In this document: positions 42,100-51,010 of the stretch, one piece after another
Position numbering within the stretch: position 1 is the stretch's first letter
How the letters are laid out: each line of letters begins with the position of its first letter
Assembly: GCA_963738325.1 (NCBI GenBank)
Contig: CAVTWD010000013.1
Location: 248,001-312,000 of the forward strand
Direction of reading: 5' to 3'
Source: CAVTWD01 sp963738325
Lineage (GTDB): Bacteria > Actinomycetota > Acidimicrobiia > Acidimicrobiales > Ilumatobacteraceae
DNA length: 64,000 bases
Made by a program: the position numbers and the translations under genes
The notes under the pieces: generated by a model
The model's database searches: none
Told to the model about the DNA's origin: nothing
The model's input: only the letters and a program-made list of their open reading frames with translations

Positions 42100-42819
42100 T
42101 CAGCGGGTGCGGAGCTGGGCCGGGAGGTGCTCCACGTCCGACAGCCGGGTGAGGCTGAAGGTGTGCCCGTCACCCACGGGCAGCGCTTCGATCCGCGTGA
42201 CCGACGCGTGGCCGAGCACGAAGCGGTCCCACTCCCACGGGGTCGGCTCCAGGCCGAGCAGGTGGCAGATCACGACGGAGTTGGTGCCGGAATGAGCGAC
42301 CAGGAGGATGCGCCGGCGCGGGCCGTCGAGCCGCCAGACCGGTAGGTCCTCGCGGACGGGGACGATGCCGCGTTCGGCGGCGAAGGTGGCCGCGCCCTGG
42401 CGGATCCTGGCCACGAAGTCGCGCACGGCCTCGCCGCCGGGGAGACCATTCCAGCGCTCATGGGAGGGCCGGAGGCGGTCGGCCTTGAACGCCTCTTCGG
42501 CCTTCTCGGCCGGCGTGCCCTGCCAGATGGGGTTGCGGATCTCCCGGAGCCACTCCGCCTCGACGGCCGCCAGCCCGAGAACCTCGGCCACCGGCTCGGA
42601 GGTCTGGCGGGCCCTCACCAGGGGCGACACGCAGATCTCGTCGAAGCCCTCGCCGCGGAGGCGCTCGCCGAGCAGGCGGGCCTGTTCCTGGCCGCGCTCG
42701 GTCAGCGGTGGGTCGTCGACGCTCAGCCCCTCACGCACCCACTCGGGTTCGGCGTGGCGGACGAGCACGATCTCCACGACGAGGACGGTAGCGACCTTGC
42801 CGGCGACGGGATCCGCCAT
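42100..42819 (-). CDS. Histidine phosphatase family protein
   Basis: Up to 239 residues. The catalytic RHG-type motif is LVRHAEPEWVREG near residue 20, with LTERGQEQARLLGERL, SPLVRARQTSEPVAEVLGL and the second catalytic His in ILLVAHSGTNSVVICHLLGL, the order of the phosphoglycerate-mutase-like superfamily. A shorter start at GTG 42777 is possible because the first 14 residues are not family-like. Convergent with the carboxylase gene, 3 bases apart. Substrate unknown. Confidence 0.92.
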   Translation of the reverse strand: MADPVAGKVATVLVVEIVLVRHAEPEWVREGLSVDDPPLTERGQEQARLLGERLRGEGFDEICVSPLVRARQTSEPVAEVLGLAAVEAEWLREIRNPIWQGTPAEKAEEAFKADRLRPSHERWNGLPGGEAVRDFVARIRQGAATFAAERGIVPVREDLPVWRLDGPRRRILLVAHSGTNSVVICHLLGLEPTPWEWDRFVLGHASVTRIEALPVGDGHTFSLTRLSDVEHLPAQLRTR

Positions 42820-43060
42820 ACGTCAGCCGGACTGAGCGCCCTCTGTCCGAGTACCAAACGTTCCCAGCCGACACCCAGGGTCGTCACGGCGATCTCGAGG
42901 GAGTATCGGAGGGGATCCTGAGCCGCGCCCACGAGGGTGGCCCCATGACCGTGCTGATGGGCGGGCTCGTCGTCCGCTCCGCTGCTTCCTCCTCGCGCCG
43001 CGTGTGCCTCGTCGCTGGCGCTTCCCTCGGCACCCGCGCCCACCCTCGGAGTGTGGGCTC

Positions 43061-45146
43061 ATGACCACGACGCTGCTGCCGGACCCCCGTGTCCCCGTTC
43101 CCCCGGCCCCGCCGCCCCCCGCCGCGACCGTTTCCCCCCGTGGGCGCGTGGGCCGGTTCGTGCGGGGCCGGGAGCAGGACCCGCGCTGGGTGCGCCCGTG
43201 CCTGCTCGCCCTGCTGGTGGCGACCGCCGCCTTGTACCTGTGGGACCTCGGCGCGTCGGGCTGGGCCAACAGCTTCTATTCGGCCGCGGTGCAGGCCGGC
43301 ACGAAGAGCTGGAAGGCGTTCTTCTTCGGGTCGTCCGACGCCGCCAACTTCATCACCGTCGACAAGCCGCCCGCGTCCCTGTGGGTGATGGAGCTGTCGG
43401 CGCGGATCTTCGGCGTGAACGCCTGGAGCATCCTGGTGCCCCAGGCGCTCGAGGGGGTGGCCGCAGTCGGCGTGCTCTACGCCACCGTCGGCGGTGGTTC
43501 TCGCCGGCGGCCGCGCTGTCGCCGGCGCGGTGATGGCCCTCACCCCCGTGGCCGCCCTCATGTTCCGGTTCAACAACCCGGACGCGCTGCTGGTGCTGCT
43601 GCTCATGCTCGGGGCGTACGCCTGGCGAGGGCGCTCGAGCGGGGCCGGACGCGGTTGGCTCGTCCTGGCGCTTCTCGTTCGTCGGCTTCGGGTTCGTGGC
43701 GAAGATGCTCCAGGCCTTCCTCGTGGTGCCGGCCTTCGCGGTCGCGTACCTCCTCGCCGGGCCGACCTCGCTGGGGCGCCGGATCTGGCAGCTCGTGGTC
43801 GCGGCGTGGCGCTCGTGGTCTCCGCCGGCTGGTGGGTGGCGACCGTCGCGCTGACCCCGGCGTCGAGCCCGCCCCTACATCGGCGGCTCGCAGAACAACA
43901 GCATCCTCAACCTGATCTTCGGCTACAACGGCTTCGGCCGCCTCACCGGCAACGAGACCGGGAGCGTCGGCGGCGGGGGCAGGCCGGCAGCCGGTGGGGC
44001 GTCGACCGGGTGGACTCGTTTGTTCAACGCGAGTTCGGCGGGCAGATCTCCTGGCTGCTGCCGGCGGCGCTGACTGCTCCTCGGCGTGGGCCTGGCCCTC
44101 ACCTGCGCGGGCCCGGCGCACGGACCGCACCCGGGCCGCGCTGCTGCTCTGGGGCGGCTGGCTGGTCGTGACCGGGCCGTGTTCAGCCTGGGCCAGGGCA
44201 TCATCCACCCCTACTACGCCGTGGCTCTCGCCCCCGCCATCGGCGCCTCATCGGCATCGGCGGGAGCCTGCTGTGGCCCGGCGGGCTCAGCTCTGGGCCC
44301 GCATCCGCATTGGGGCGACCCGGCGGTGTCGGCGCATCTGGGCCCACCAGTTGCTCACCCGCACGCCCACGTGGGTCCCGTGGCTCCGCAGCTCGATCCT
44401 CGTGGCGGGCTGGCGCTGGCCGCCGCCGTCGCCTTGTGGCCGACGATGCGAGGGCTGGACACTGCCGGCGCTCGGCGGCCGGCGGCCTGGTCATCGCCCT
44501 CGCCGCCCCGACCGCCTACACCTTCGCCACGGTCACCACGCCGCAATCGGGGGCGATCCCGTCCGCCGGCCCGGCGGGCGTCGGCGGGTTCGGTGGCCGG
44601 GCGGCGCCCGGCGCCGGGGGGCCGGCGGTGGCCCCCGAGGCGGCTTCGGGTGGGCAGACCGGCGCTGGCACCGGTGGGCAGGCGACCCCGAGCGGCGCCG
44701 GCGGAGCGGTTCCCCGGCCAGACCGGCACGGCGGTTTCGGGCCGGGGGCGCGGGGTGGCGCGCCCGGGGGCATCGGCGGCCTGCTGAACGCCGGCACCCC
44801 GAGCGCCGAGCTGACTCCGCGCTGACAGCAGGACGCGTCGAGGTACACCTGGGTCGCGGCGACGATCGGCGCGAACCAGGCCGCGGGCTACCAGCTGGCC
44901 ACGGGCGACCCCGTCATGGCCATCGGCGGCTTCAACGGCACCGACCCCGCCCCGACCCTGGCCCAGTTCGAGCGTGGGTGGCCGCGGGCCGGATCCACTA
45001 CTTCATCGCCGGGGGCGGCATGGGCGGCCGGCGGGGGCGGCACGTCGAATCGCCATCGCGACGTGGGTCACAGCCACTTCAGCTCGACGACGGTCGGCGG
45101 GGTCACTCTCTACGACCTCACCGCCCCGGCGGGGAGCTCCACGTGA
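43061..45146 (+). CDS. Family 39 (ArnT/PMT-like) membrane glycosyltransferase (heavily frameshifted)
   Basis: Reconstructed GT-C-type glycosyltransferase of about 695 residues. Start at ATG 43061 with LLALLVATAALYLWDLGASG, WANSFYSAAVQAGTKSWKAF, FFGSSDAANFITVDKPPASL and WVMELSARIFGVNAWSILVP, the classic N-terminal acidic loop and helices. Later pieces, each in a different frame: AGAVMALTPVAALMFRFNNP, VGFGFVAKMLQAFLVVPAFA, NSILNLIFGYNGFGRLTGNE, GGQISWLLPAALT, RTRAALLLWGGWLVVTG, AYTFATVTTPQSGAIPSAGP, a Gly-rich linker, and a C-terminal soluble domain (DPVMAIGGFNGTDPAPTLAQ, IHYFIAGGGMGG) ending at TGA 45144. At least eight indels are needed. The enzyme would mannosylate or glycosylate proteins or lipids at the outer face. 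Upstream, 42820-43060 shows no gene. Confidence 0.8.
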
Positions 45147-45154
45147 CCGGCCTC

Positions 45155-46670
45155 TCAGGGGAAGGAGATCTCCCCCTCGTTGGCGGGCGTCACGGCGTCG
45201 TGATGGGCTCCGCGGCGGTGGTCCACGACGGCTTCGGCCGGCGCCATCGGCAGCTCGATGGTGAACACGGCACCGCCGTCGGGCGCGTTGGCGGCGCTCG
45301 CCTCGGCCCCCGTGCTCGGCGGCGATGCCGGCCACGATGGCAGCCCGAGGCCGGCCCCGATGCCGGCCCGGGCCTCGTCGGCTTGCCAGAAGCGGTCGAA
45401 GACATGCTGCGGCGGCGTCGGCGCTCGAGGCCGCTGCCGTGGTCGCGGACCGTCACGAGGCCGCGGCCCTGCCCGACGACCGCGCCGACACCTCGATCGG
45501 CGTGCCGCCGGGGGTGTGGCGCAGCGCGTTGCTCACCAGGTTGGCGATCGCCTGGCGCAGATGGCCTTGGTCGCCGAGCACGATCACAGGGTCGGGCGCG
45601 TCGAGCGTGACGGACCGGTCAGGGGCCGCCGCCACCGCGTCGCTGCAGGCGTCGGCGGCCAGCACCGCCAGATCGACGGGCACCCGCTCGGTCGGCCGGG
45701 TCTCGTCGAGACGGGCCAGCAGCAGCAGATCCTCGACGAGGGTGCGCATGCGGGCCGACTCCTCCTCGATCCGCCGGAGGATGACCGGCGAGGTCGACGT
45801 GGTCGCTGTCGGCGCCCAGCCGGAAGAGCTCGGCGAAGCCCTGGATCGACGTGACCGGCGTGCGCAACTCGTGGGAGGCGTCGGCGAGGAACTGGCGCAG
45901 GCGCATCTCGGTCGCCTCGCGCTCGCGGAAGGCCTCCTCGATCTCGCCGAGCATCGTGTTGAGGGCCAGCCCGAGCTGGCCGACCTCGGTGCGCTCGTCC
46001 GCCGGTGCGACCCGCTGCGACAAGTCACCGGCGGTGATCGAGCGGGCCGAGGTCGCCATGTGCTCGAGCGGGCGAAGGCCCCGCCGGAGGATGAACCAGG
46101 CACCGACGGCGAGGGCGGCGAGCAGCACCCCGGCCGCCAGGCTTCGATCAGGACGAGTCGCCGGAGGGAATCGGTGAGCTCGCCCAGAGGCGTGGCGACG
46201 ATGACCGTATCGCCCGGTGCGCCTTCGGCCGGCCCCACGTAGACGCGCCACTGCCCGCTGCCCGTGGTCGACCCGGTCGTGAACAGACTCGGCTTGCTGA
46301 TGTCACCCAGATCGTCGGGGATTCTCGGCTGCGACGTCGAACCGCCGAGTTGCACCTGGGTGATCTGGTTCCCGTTGGCATCGCGCAGCTCGCCATACGT
46401 GCCGAGCGGCGCGACGACCGGCGGGCCGCCGTGTTCCCCTTGTGGCCGGCGGTCGCCCCCGGGCCCGCCGCCGGGCCCGGCCGGCGCGTGGTCGAGGCCG
46501 GCCGACTCCCGCAGCTGGTTCGTGACGTCGGGGACGGCGTTGCGGACCTGCTCGTCGATGCGCTCGTACTGCGACCGGGCGTAGAGCCGGTAGGTGGTGA
46601 CGCCGAACACGGCCAGCCCGACGGTCACCAGGGCGACCAACGCGATGACAAGGCGCAGGCGCAGGGTCAT
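45155..46670 (-). CDS. Sensor histidine kinase (frameshifted)
   Basis: Two-component kinase divergent from its likely regulator at 46975. Starting at ATG 46670 (MTLRLRLVIALVALVTVGLA) it has a first helix, an extracytoplasmic domain with a Gly/Pro-rich loop, a second helix (LLAALAVGAWFILRRGLRPL), a HAMP domain, the H-box FLADASHELRTPVTSIQGFA, and the ATPase region NLVSNALRHTPGGTPIEV followed by LVTVRDHGSG. The frame changes near 46145, 45800, 45470 and again towards the 3' end; MAPAEAVVDHRRGAHHDAV and EISFP lead to a TGA at 45155. All domains are present, about 500 residues. The ligand is unknown. Confidence 0.85.
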
Positions 46671-46841
46671 CGGTCGCAGCGGGGACGGCGATCCACCGCG
46701 TGCCATCCTGGCGCGTCGCCAGCGGCGAGGCCCGAGACCGTCCCGATCACGTGGTCACGATGGGCGCCGGCACTCGGGGCCGCCTCCACGAACCCTGGGA
46801 GTTTCCTCAGAGATGGCTGATGGCCCCGACCGGCTCACTCG

Positions 46842-46891
46842 GGAACTCGAACCGGTGGGTGCCGTCGAGCGCTCACCCAGGTTCGAGTTCC
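46842..46891. repeat. Long hairpin in the divergent kinase/regulator intergenic region
   Basis: GGAACTCGAACC (46842-46853) and GGTTCGAGTTCC (46880-46891) are perfect 12-bp inverted repeats, extended inward by TGGGT/ACCCA with a two-base bulge and a 14-base loop. It directly adjoins the palindromic repeat at 46893. Confidence 0.8.
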
Positions 46892-46892
46892 G

Positions 46893-46916
46893 CGGCGAAT
46901 CGCCGGCGATTCGCCG
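46893..46916. repeat. Perfect 24-bp palindromic repeat
   Basis: CGGCGAATCGCC joined to its exact reverse complement CGGCGATTCGCCG-type half, making a fully symmetric 24-bp palindrome. Here the two 11-bp units face each other rather than repeating head-to-tail. It lies 59 bases upstream of the response regulator start. Confidence 0.8.
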
Positions 46917-46974
46917 GCACCTCCAAAGTGAGGCTTCTGGCGCCGCGGGGCGACGCCCGGCCTAGCCTGCCGCC

Positions 46975-47697
46975 GTGTCCGACGCCCGCCCGACCGCCAC
47001 CGTGCTCGTCGTCGACGACGAGGAGCACATCACCGAGCTGGTGGCGATGGCGCTCGCGATACAACGGCTTCGAAGTCGAGCGGGTCGGCACGGGACGGGC
47101 CGCGCTCGACGCGGTCGAGCCGCCGCCGGCCCGACCTCATCGTGCTCGACGTGATGCTGCCCGACCTCGACGGCTTCGAGGTGGCCCGGCGGCTGCGCCA
47201 GGCGGAGGGCGCCGGCACGCGTGTGCCCGTGATCTTCCTCACGGCCAAGGACGCCACCCAGGACAAGGTCGAGGGCCTGCGCCTCGGCAGCGACGACTAC
47301 GTGACCAAGCCGTTCAGCATCGAAGAGCTGGTCGAACGGGTGAAGGCCGTGCTGCGCCGGTCGGGCGGCGCCGGCCCGGGCGAGCACCGGCTCAGCTACG
47401 CCGACCTCGAGCTCGACGAGGAGACCCGCGACGTCTGGCGTGCGGGCCGGCTGATCGAGCTGACCCCGACCGAGTACAGGCTGCTGCACTACCTGCTGGC
47501 CAACGCCCGGCGTGGTGCTCACGCGCGAGCAGATCCTCGAACAGGTGTGGGACTACACCTTCGCCGGCAACGCCAGCGTGCTGGAGACCTACATCAGCTA
47601 CCTCCGCCACAAGGTCGACGACGTCGACCCGCCGCTGATCCACACCGTCCGGGGCGTCGGCTACAGCCTGCGACTGCCACCGGATCACCCGGGCTGA
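46975..47697 (+). CDS. OmpR-family response regulator (frameshifted)
   Basis: About 240 residues. Receiver domain: VLVVDDEEHITELVAMAL, then after an indel near 47058 YNGFEVERVGTGRAALDAVE, after another near 47125 LIVLDVMLPDLDGFEVARRL with the phosphoacceptor Asp, and DDYVTKPFSIEELVERVKAV. Winged helix: LIELTPTEYRLLHYLLANA, then a third indel near 47510 and LTREQILEQVWDYTFAGNAS, VLETYISYLRHKVDDVDPPL, IHTVRGVGYSLRLP. Divergently arranged with the histidine kinase gene, which is most likely its partner. It probably controls the kinase and the ApbE/reductase genes that follow. Confidence 0.88.
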
Positions 47698-47808
47698 CGC
47701 GCGCACGTGGAGTCGGCGGGGTCACTCAGCGGCCGCCAAGGCTTCTCCCAGGGACTGTCGCGACCATCGGGGCAGTGGTGCCGCCGGCACCGCGGAGGAG
47801 GAGCACCG

Positions 47809-48814
47809 ATGGAGGCGATGGTGGCGCCCGGCCGCAGCGGCGGCGCCGAAGCTCGCTTCCGAGCCATGGGCAGCGACGCGCCATGTCATCGTCGTCGGCG
47901 GGCCCCGACGGCTCGTCTGGTGCAAGGCGCGGCGCCGCATCGACGACCTCGAGCGGCGATGGAGCCGGTTCCTTCCCGACAGCGAGATCAGCGAGCTCAA
48001 CCGCCGCGCCGGCGAGGCCGGTAGAGGTGTCCGACGAGACCGTGCTGCTCGTCGCGCCGGGCGATCGAGGCGTGGCGGCTCACCGGCGGCCAGCTTCGAT
48101 CCGACCGTGCTGGGCGACGTGCTCCGCGCCGGCTACGACCGTTCGTTCGAGCAGATCGGCTCGACGCGGCCGACCGCCGTCGCAGTCGGCTCGGCGCTGG
48201 GCTGCACCGACATCGAGCGTCGACGGGCGTAACGGTCACGCTGCCGGCCGGGACCGGCTTCGACGCCGGCGGCATCGGCAAAGGGCTCGGCCGCCGACAT
48301 CGTGACCGCCGAGCTCATGGCCGCCGGGGCGGCCGGCGTGTGCGTGAACCTCGGCGGCGACCTGCGCGTCCACGGCGACGAGCCCGGCCGGCGAAGCCTG
48401 GACGGTCGCCGTCGAGCATCCGTGGACGGACACACCGCTCGCGCGACCTCGGCCTGGCCGACGGTGCTGTGGCCACCTCGACCACCCTGCGCCGGCGCTG
48501 GCAGGTCGACGGGGAGGTGCGCCACCACCTGATCGACCCGGCCACCGGCCTTCCCTCGGAGAGCGACCTGACTCTCGCCACCGTGGTCGCCGGGGAGGCG
48601 TGGGCCGCCGAGGTGCTGGCCAAGGCCGTCCTGCTGCGCGGCTCGGCCCACCCGTTCGACCTCATCGACGGCTCCGGCGCGGAGGCCCTCGTCGTCGACG
48701 ACGACGGCACGATCACGGTGTCGTCCGGGCTGCCCGAGTTCCTCGGCGGCGCGTCGATCGCCCGCCGGATCATCCCGCGAGATCGTGATCGCGCCCGAAG
48801 GAGACGACCGATGA
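47809..48814 (+). CDS. FAD:protein FMN transferase, ApbE family (frameshifted)
   Basis: ApbE attaches FMN covalently to Ser/Thr of target proteins outside the cytoplasm. ATG 47809 follows GGAGGAGGAG. Pieces across frames: ARFRAMGSDA, RRIDDLERRWSRFLPDSEIS, ELNRRAGE, EVSDETVLLVA, FDPTVLGDVLRAGYDRSFEQ, FDAGGIGKGL, ELMAAGAAGVCVNLGGDLRV (the DAGGIGKG and NLGGD motifs are diagnostic), GAVATSTTLRRRWQVDGEVR and HHLIDPATGLPSESDLTLAT. It ends PEGDDR at TGA 48812, overlapping the next ATG. About six indels. Roughly 330 residues. With the reductase-like membrane protein and the lipoprotein downstream it suggests a flavin-based extracytoplasmic electron chain. Confidence 0.85.
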
Positions 48815-49450
48815 CAAGCCAACTGTGGTGGTACACCGCTCGTGCCGGCGGCCTCGTGGCATGGGCCCTGCTGTCGGCCAGCGTGCTGTGGGGCCTGTCG
48901 CTCAGCACCCGCGCCCTCGGCAAACGGCCACGACCGAACTGGTTGCTCGACCTGCACCGCTTCCTCGGGGGCGCCGCCGTGGTGTTCACCGGCATCCACG
49001 TGCTGTCGCTCATGCTGGACAGCTACGTCCACTTCGGCCTCGTCGAGGTGCTCGTGCCGTTCGCCAGCCAGTTGGCACCCGGCGCGGTCGCCTGGGGGAT
49101 CGCCGGCCTCTACCTGCTCGCTCGCCGTCGAGATCACCTCGCTGCTGCGCAAGCGGCTCTCGAAGCGGGCGTGGCGGGCCGTGCACTTCCTCAGCTTCCC
49201 GCTGTTCGCCACGGCCACCATCCACATGCTCGCCGCCGGGACCGACCGCCAGTCGGTGGTGGTGCGGGGCGCGGCCGGGCTGGTCACGCTGGCCGTCGTG
49301 CTCTTCACGGTCGTCCGAGTCCGTCAGGCCACCGCGGCGCCGAGCGGCCCGCCCCGCCCGAGCGGCGCCCGGGTGCCGCGCTCCTCGGCCCTCGCTGCGC
49401 TCGGCCGAGAGACGTCAAGGCAAGCCCAGCGTTGGTTAAGCGCTGTCTGA
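48811..49450 (+). CDS. Ferric-reductase-like transmembrane protein (frameshifted)
   Basis: A heme-b-type membrane protein of about 213 residues with six hydrophobic segments. Helix pairs carry candidate heme-ligand histidines: LDLHRFLGGAAVVFTGIHVL and, after an indel near 49128, AVHFLSFPLFATATIHMLAA. First helix AGGLVAWALLSASVLWGLSL. This matches the ferric-reductase-like domain (MsrQ/YedZ-type). The start overlaps the ApbE stop, so both are translated together. It probably carries electrons from cytoplasmic or quinol donors across the membrane to a flavinylated acceptor. Confidence 0.85.
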
Positions 49451-49509
49451 GGAACGGCGCCGACCATGACCTCCATCCACGCCTACCGGCGCCCAACCGA
49501 GGAGTACCG

Positions 49510-49875
49510 ATGACGACCCCCCGAACCACCTCTCCCCGCCGCCGCCCGCATCCAGCCCGGCGCGCCCGGCGCCGCGCCGGTGCCGCCAGCGCGCTCGGGA
49601 TGCTGGCGCTCACCGGTTGCATTGCCAGCTCGGCCGGCTCGACGACCAAGGCCACGACCGGCTCGTCGACGGCTGCTACGAGCGCCACGAGTGCGACCAC
49701 GGCGACCACCGCCACCTCGACCGCCACGGCCACGACCGCGAAGGCGGCCACGCCCTCCACGGTGGCGGCTACCTCGAGCGCGGGCAGCTGATCCAGGGGC
49801 AAGCGGCCGTGGGGACACCGCCGCTGCGTCACCGCCGAGGTGTAACGGACGTCGGCGTGGCGACCACCAGGCAGC
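49510..49875 (+). pseudogene. Lipoprotein with truncated FMN-binding-domain remnant
   Basis: ATG 49510 opens a 93-codon frame with a basic N-terminus, a hydrophobic stretch and the lipobox LALTGC, followed by a Ser/Thr/Ala-rich linker ending at a TGA (49789-49791). Allowing frame shifts, the next 80 bases still read like the beginning of an FMN-binding domain (TGQAAV, VTAEV, TDVGVATTR), but the domain stops abruptly before the S/T-G-A-S/T flavinylation motif and the next gene begins at 49876. Position after ApbE and the reductase-like gene fits a flavinylated lipoprotein. It may be a real deletion or a gap in the assembly. The FMN-binding reading is tentative. Confidence 0.45.
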
Positions 49876-50616
49876 ATGGAGTGCGCCCTGGTCGTGCTGG
49901 CGAAGGAGCCGCGGCCTGGCCGGGCCAAGACGCGCTGTTGCCCACCGTGCACGCCCGGGCAGGCGGCGGCGCTGGCCGAAGCCGCCCTCGCCGACACGCT
50001 GGCGGTCGTGGCGAGCACCGAGGTGGCTCGTCGCGTCCTCGTCCTCGACGGGCAGCCGGGACCATGGGCGCCGCCCTCCTTCGAGGTGATCGGGCAGCGC
50101 GAGGGGCGCCTCGACGAACGGCTGGCGGCGGCGTTCGAAGACGTCGGCGGCCCTGCGTTGCTGATCGGGATGGACACCCCCCAGGTCACCACCGAGCTGC
50201 TGGAGTCCTCGGTCACCGCGCTGGTCGACGGGGCCGCGGATGCGGTCATCGGCCCGGCCCTCGACGGCGGGTACTGGTCGATCGGGCTCTGTCAGCCACA
50301 CCCCTCGGACATCGTCGGGGTGGCGATGAGCCGGCCGGACACCTACCGACGCCAGCTGGCGCAACTTCGACGCCGGCACCTCGGAGTGCGCCAGCTCCCC
50401 GAGCTGCGCGACGTCGACACCTTCGAGCACACGCTGATCGTCGCCGCGGCCATGCCCGGAACGCGCTTCGCCGCCACAACGGCCGGGATCGCGGCGACGC
50501 TCCGCCAGGACGACCTGCTGCTCGACGGGCCCGGGCGGCTCAGCGGCCCCGGTCAGCTCGTCGGCGCCCCGACCACCCGGCCCGCACGCTTCGCGACACG
50601 AGGACGGCGAGGGTGA
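49876..50616 (+). CDS. DUF2064 / TIGR04282-type glycosyltransferase-like protein
   Basis: A 246-residue nucleotidyltransferase-fold protein. It begins CALVVLAKEPRPGRAKTR, the start typical of DUF2064 proteins, continues with LDERLAAAFEDVGGPALLIG, MDTPQVTTELLESSVTAL, VIGPALDGGYWSIGL and a C-terminal DVDTFEHTLIVAAAMPGTRF. These are related to CofC/MobA and in actinobacteria often lie beside envelope glycan genes. The exact reaction is unknown. Its end overlaps the opposing membrane-protein gene by 77 bases. Confidence 0.88.
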   Translation: MECALVVLAKEPRPGRAKTRCCPPCTPGQAAALAEAALADTLAVVASTEVARRVLVLDGQPGPWAPPSFEVIGQREGRLDERLAAAFEDVGGPALLIGMDTPQVTTELLESSVTALVDGAADAVIGPALDGGYWSIGLCQPHPSDIVGVAMSRPDTYRRQLAQLRRRHLGVRQLPELRDVDTFEHTLIVAAAMPGTRFAATTAGIAATLRQDDLLLDGPGRLSGPGQLVGAPTTRPARFATRGRRG

Positions 50617-51010
50617 CGCCCCACACCGCGCCCAGCACGACGACGAGGCTGTGGGTGTAGTCGAGCGGTAACGCCGAGGAGTTCGTCGGGTGTGCCCCGA
50701 AGCGGCGCACGAGCGGGATGGCGAACACGGCGAGCAGCGCGGAGAGAGCGAGGGCCCCTCTGACCGGCCCACGGGCGACCAGCGGGAGGGCCTCGCTCGC
50801 CAGCCAGCCGACAAGGAACACGAGCGGGGCCACGAGGGCGTCGTGCAGCAGGGCGAACTCGAGGACGTAGCGAGCGAGCGCGGCCGGGTCGGCCCGGCGG
50901 CGATCGGCGATCGCGCCGGCGACTCCGAAGGCCATGAGGCCCCAACCGACGACGAACGCGATCCAGAAGGCCCGGCCCCGCGAGTCGGCCGACGGGCGAG
51001 GGGCGCTCAT
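50540..51010 (-). CDS. Membrane protein of unknown function
   Basis: A 156-residue protein with four hydrophobic helices (FWIAFVVGWGLMAFGVAGAI, LHDALVAPLVFLVGWLASEA, GALALSALLAVFAIPLVRRF, LVVVLGAVWGVTLAVLVSRS) and a conserved-looking loop RRFGAHPTNSSALPLDYTHS. It overlaps the start of the upstream molybdenum oxidoreductase gene by 4 bases and is probably its cotranscribed partner. I do not recognise a named family. Its last 25 codons overlap the DUF2064 gene. Confidence 0.75.
   Translation of the reverse strand: MSAPRPSADSRGRAFWIAFVVGWGLMAFGVAGAIADRRRADPAALARYVLEFALLHDALVAPLVFLVGWLASEALPLVARGPVRGALALSALLAVFAIPLVRRFGAHPTNSSALPLDYTHSLVVVLGAVWGVTLAVLVSRSVRAGWSGRRRADRGR

Noticed and set aside
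42820..43060. A small gene between the histidine phosphatase and the GT39 gene
   Set aside because: Short open frames exist but show no ribosome site, no coding-like composition and no recognisable motif.
46842..46895. GGTTCGAGTTCC resembling a tRNA T-arm
   Set aside because: No acceptor stem, D-arm or anticodon arm of tRNA geometry can be built around it; it is better described as one arm of a long hairpin.
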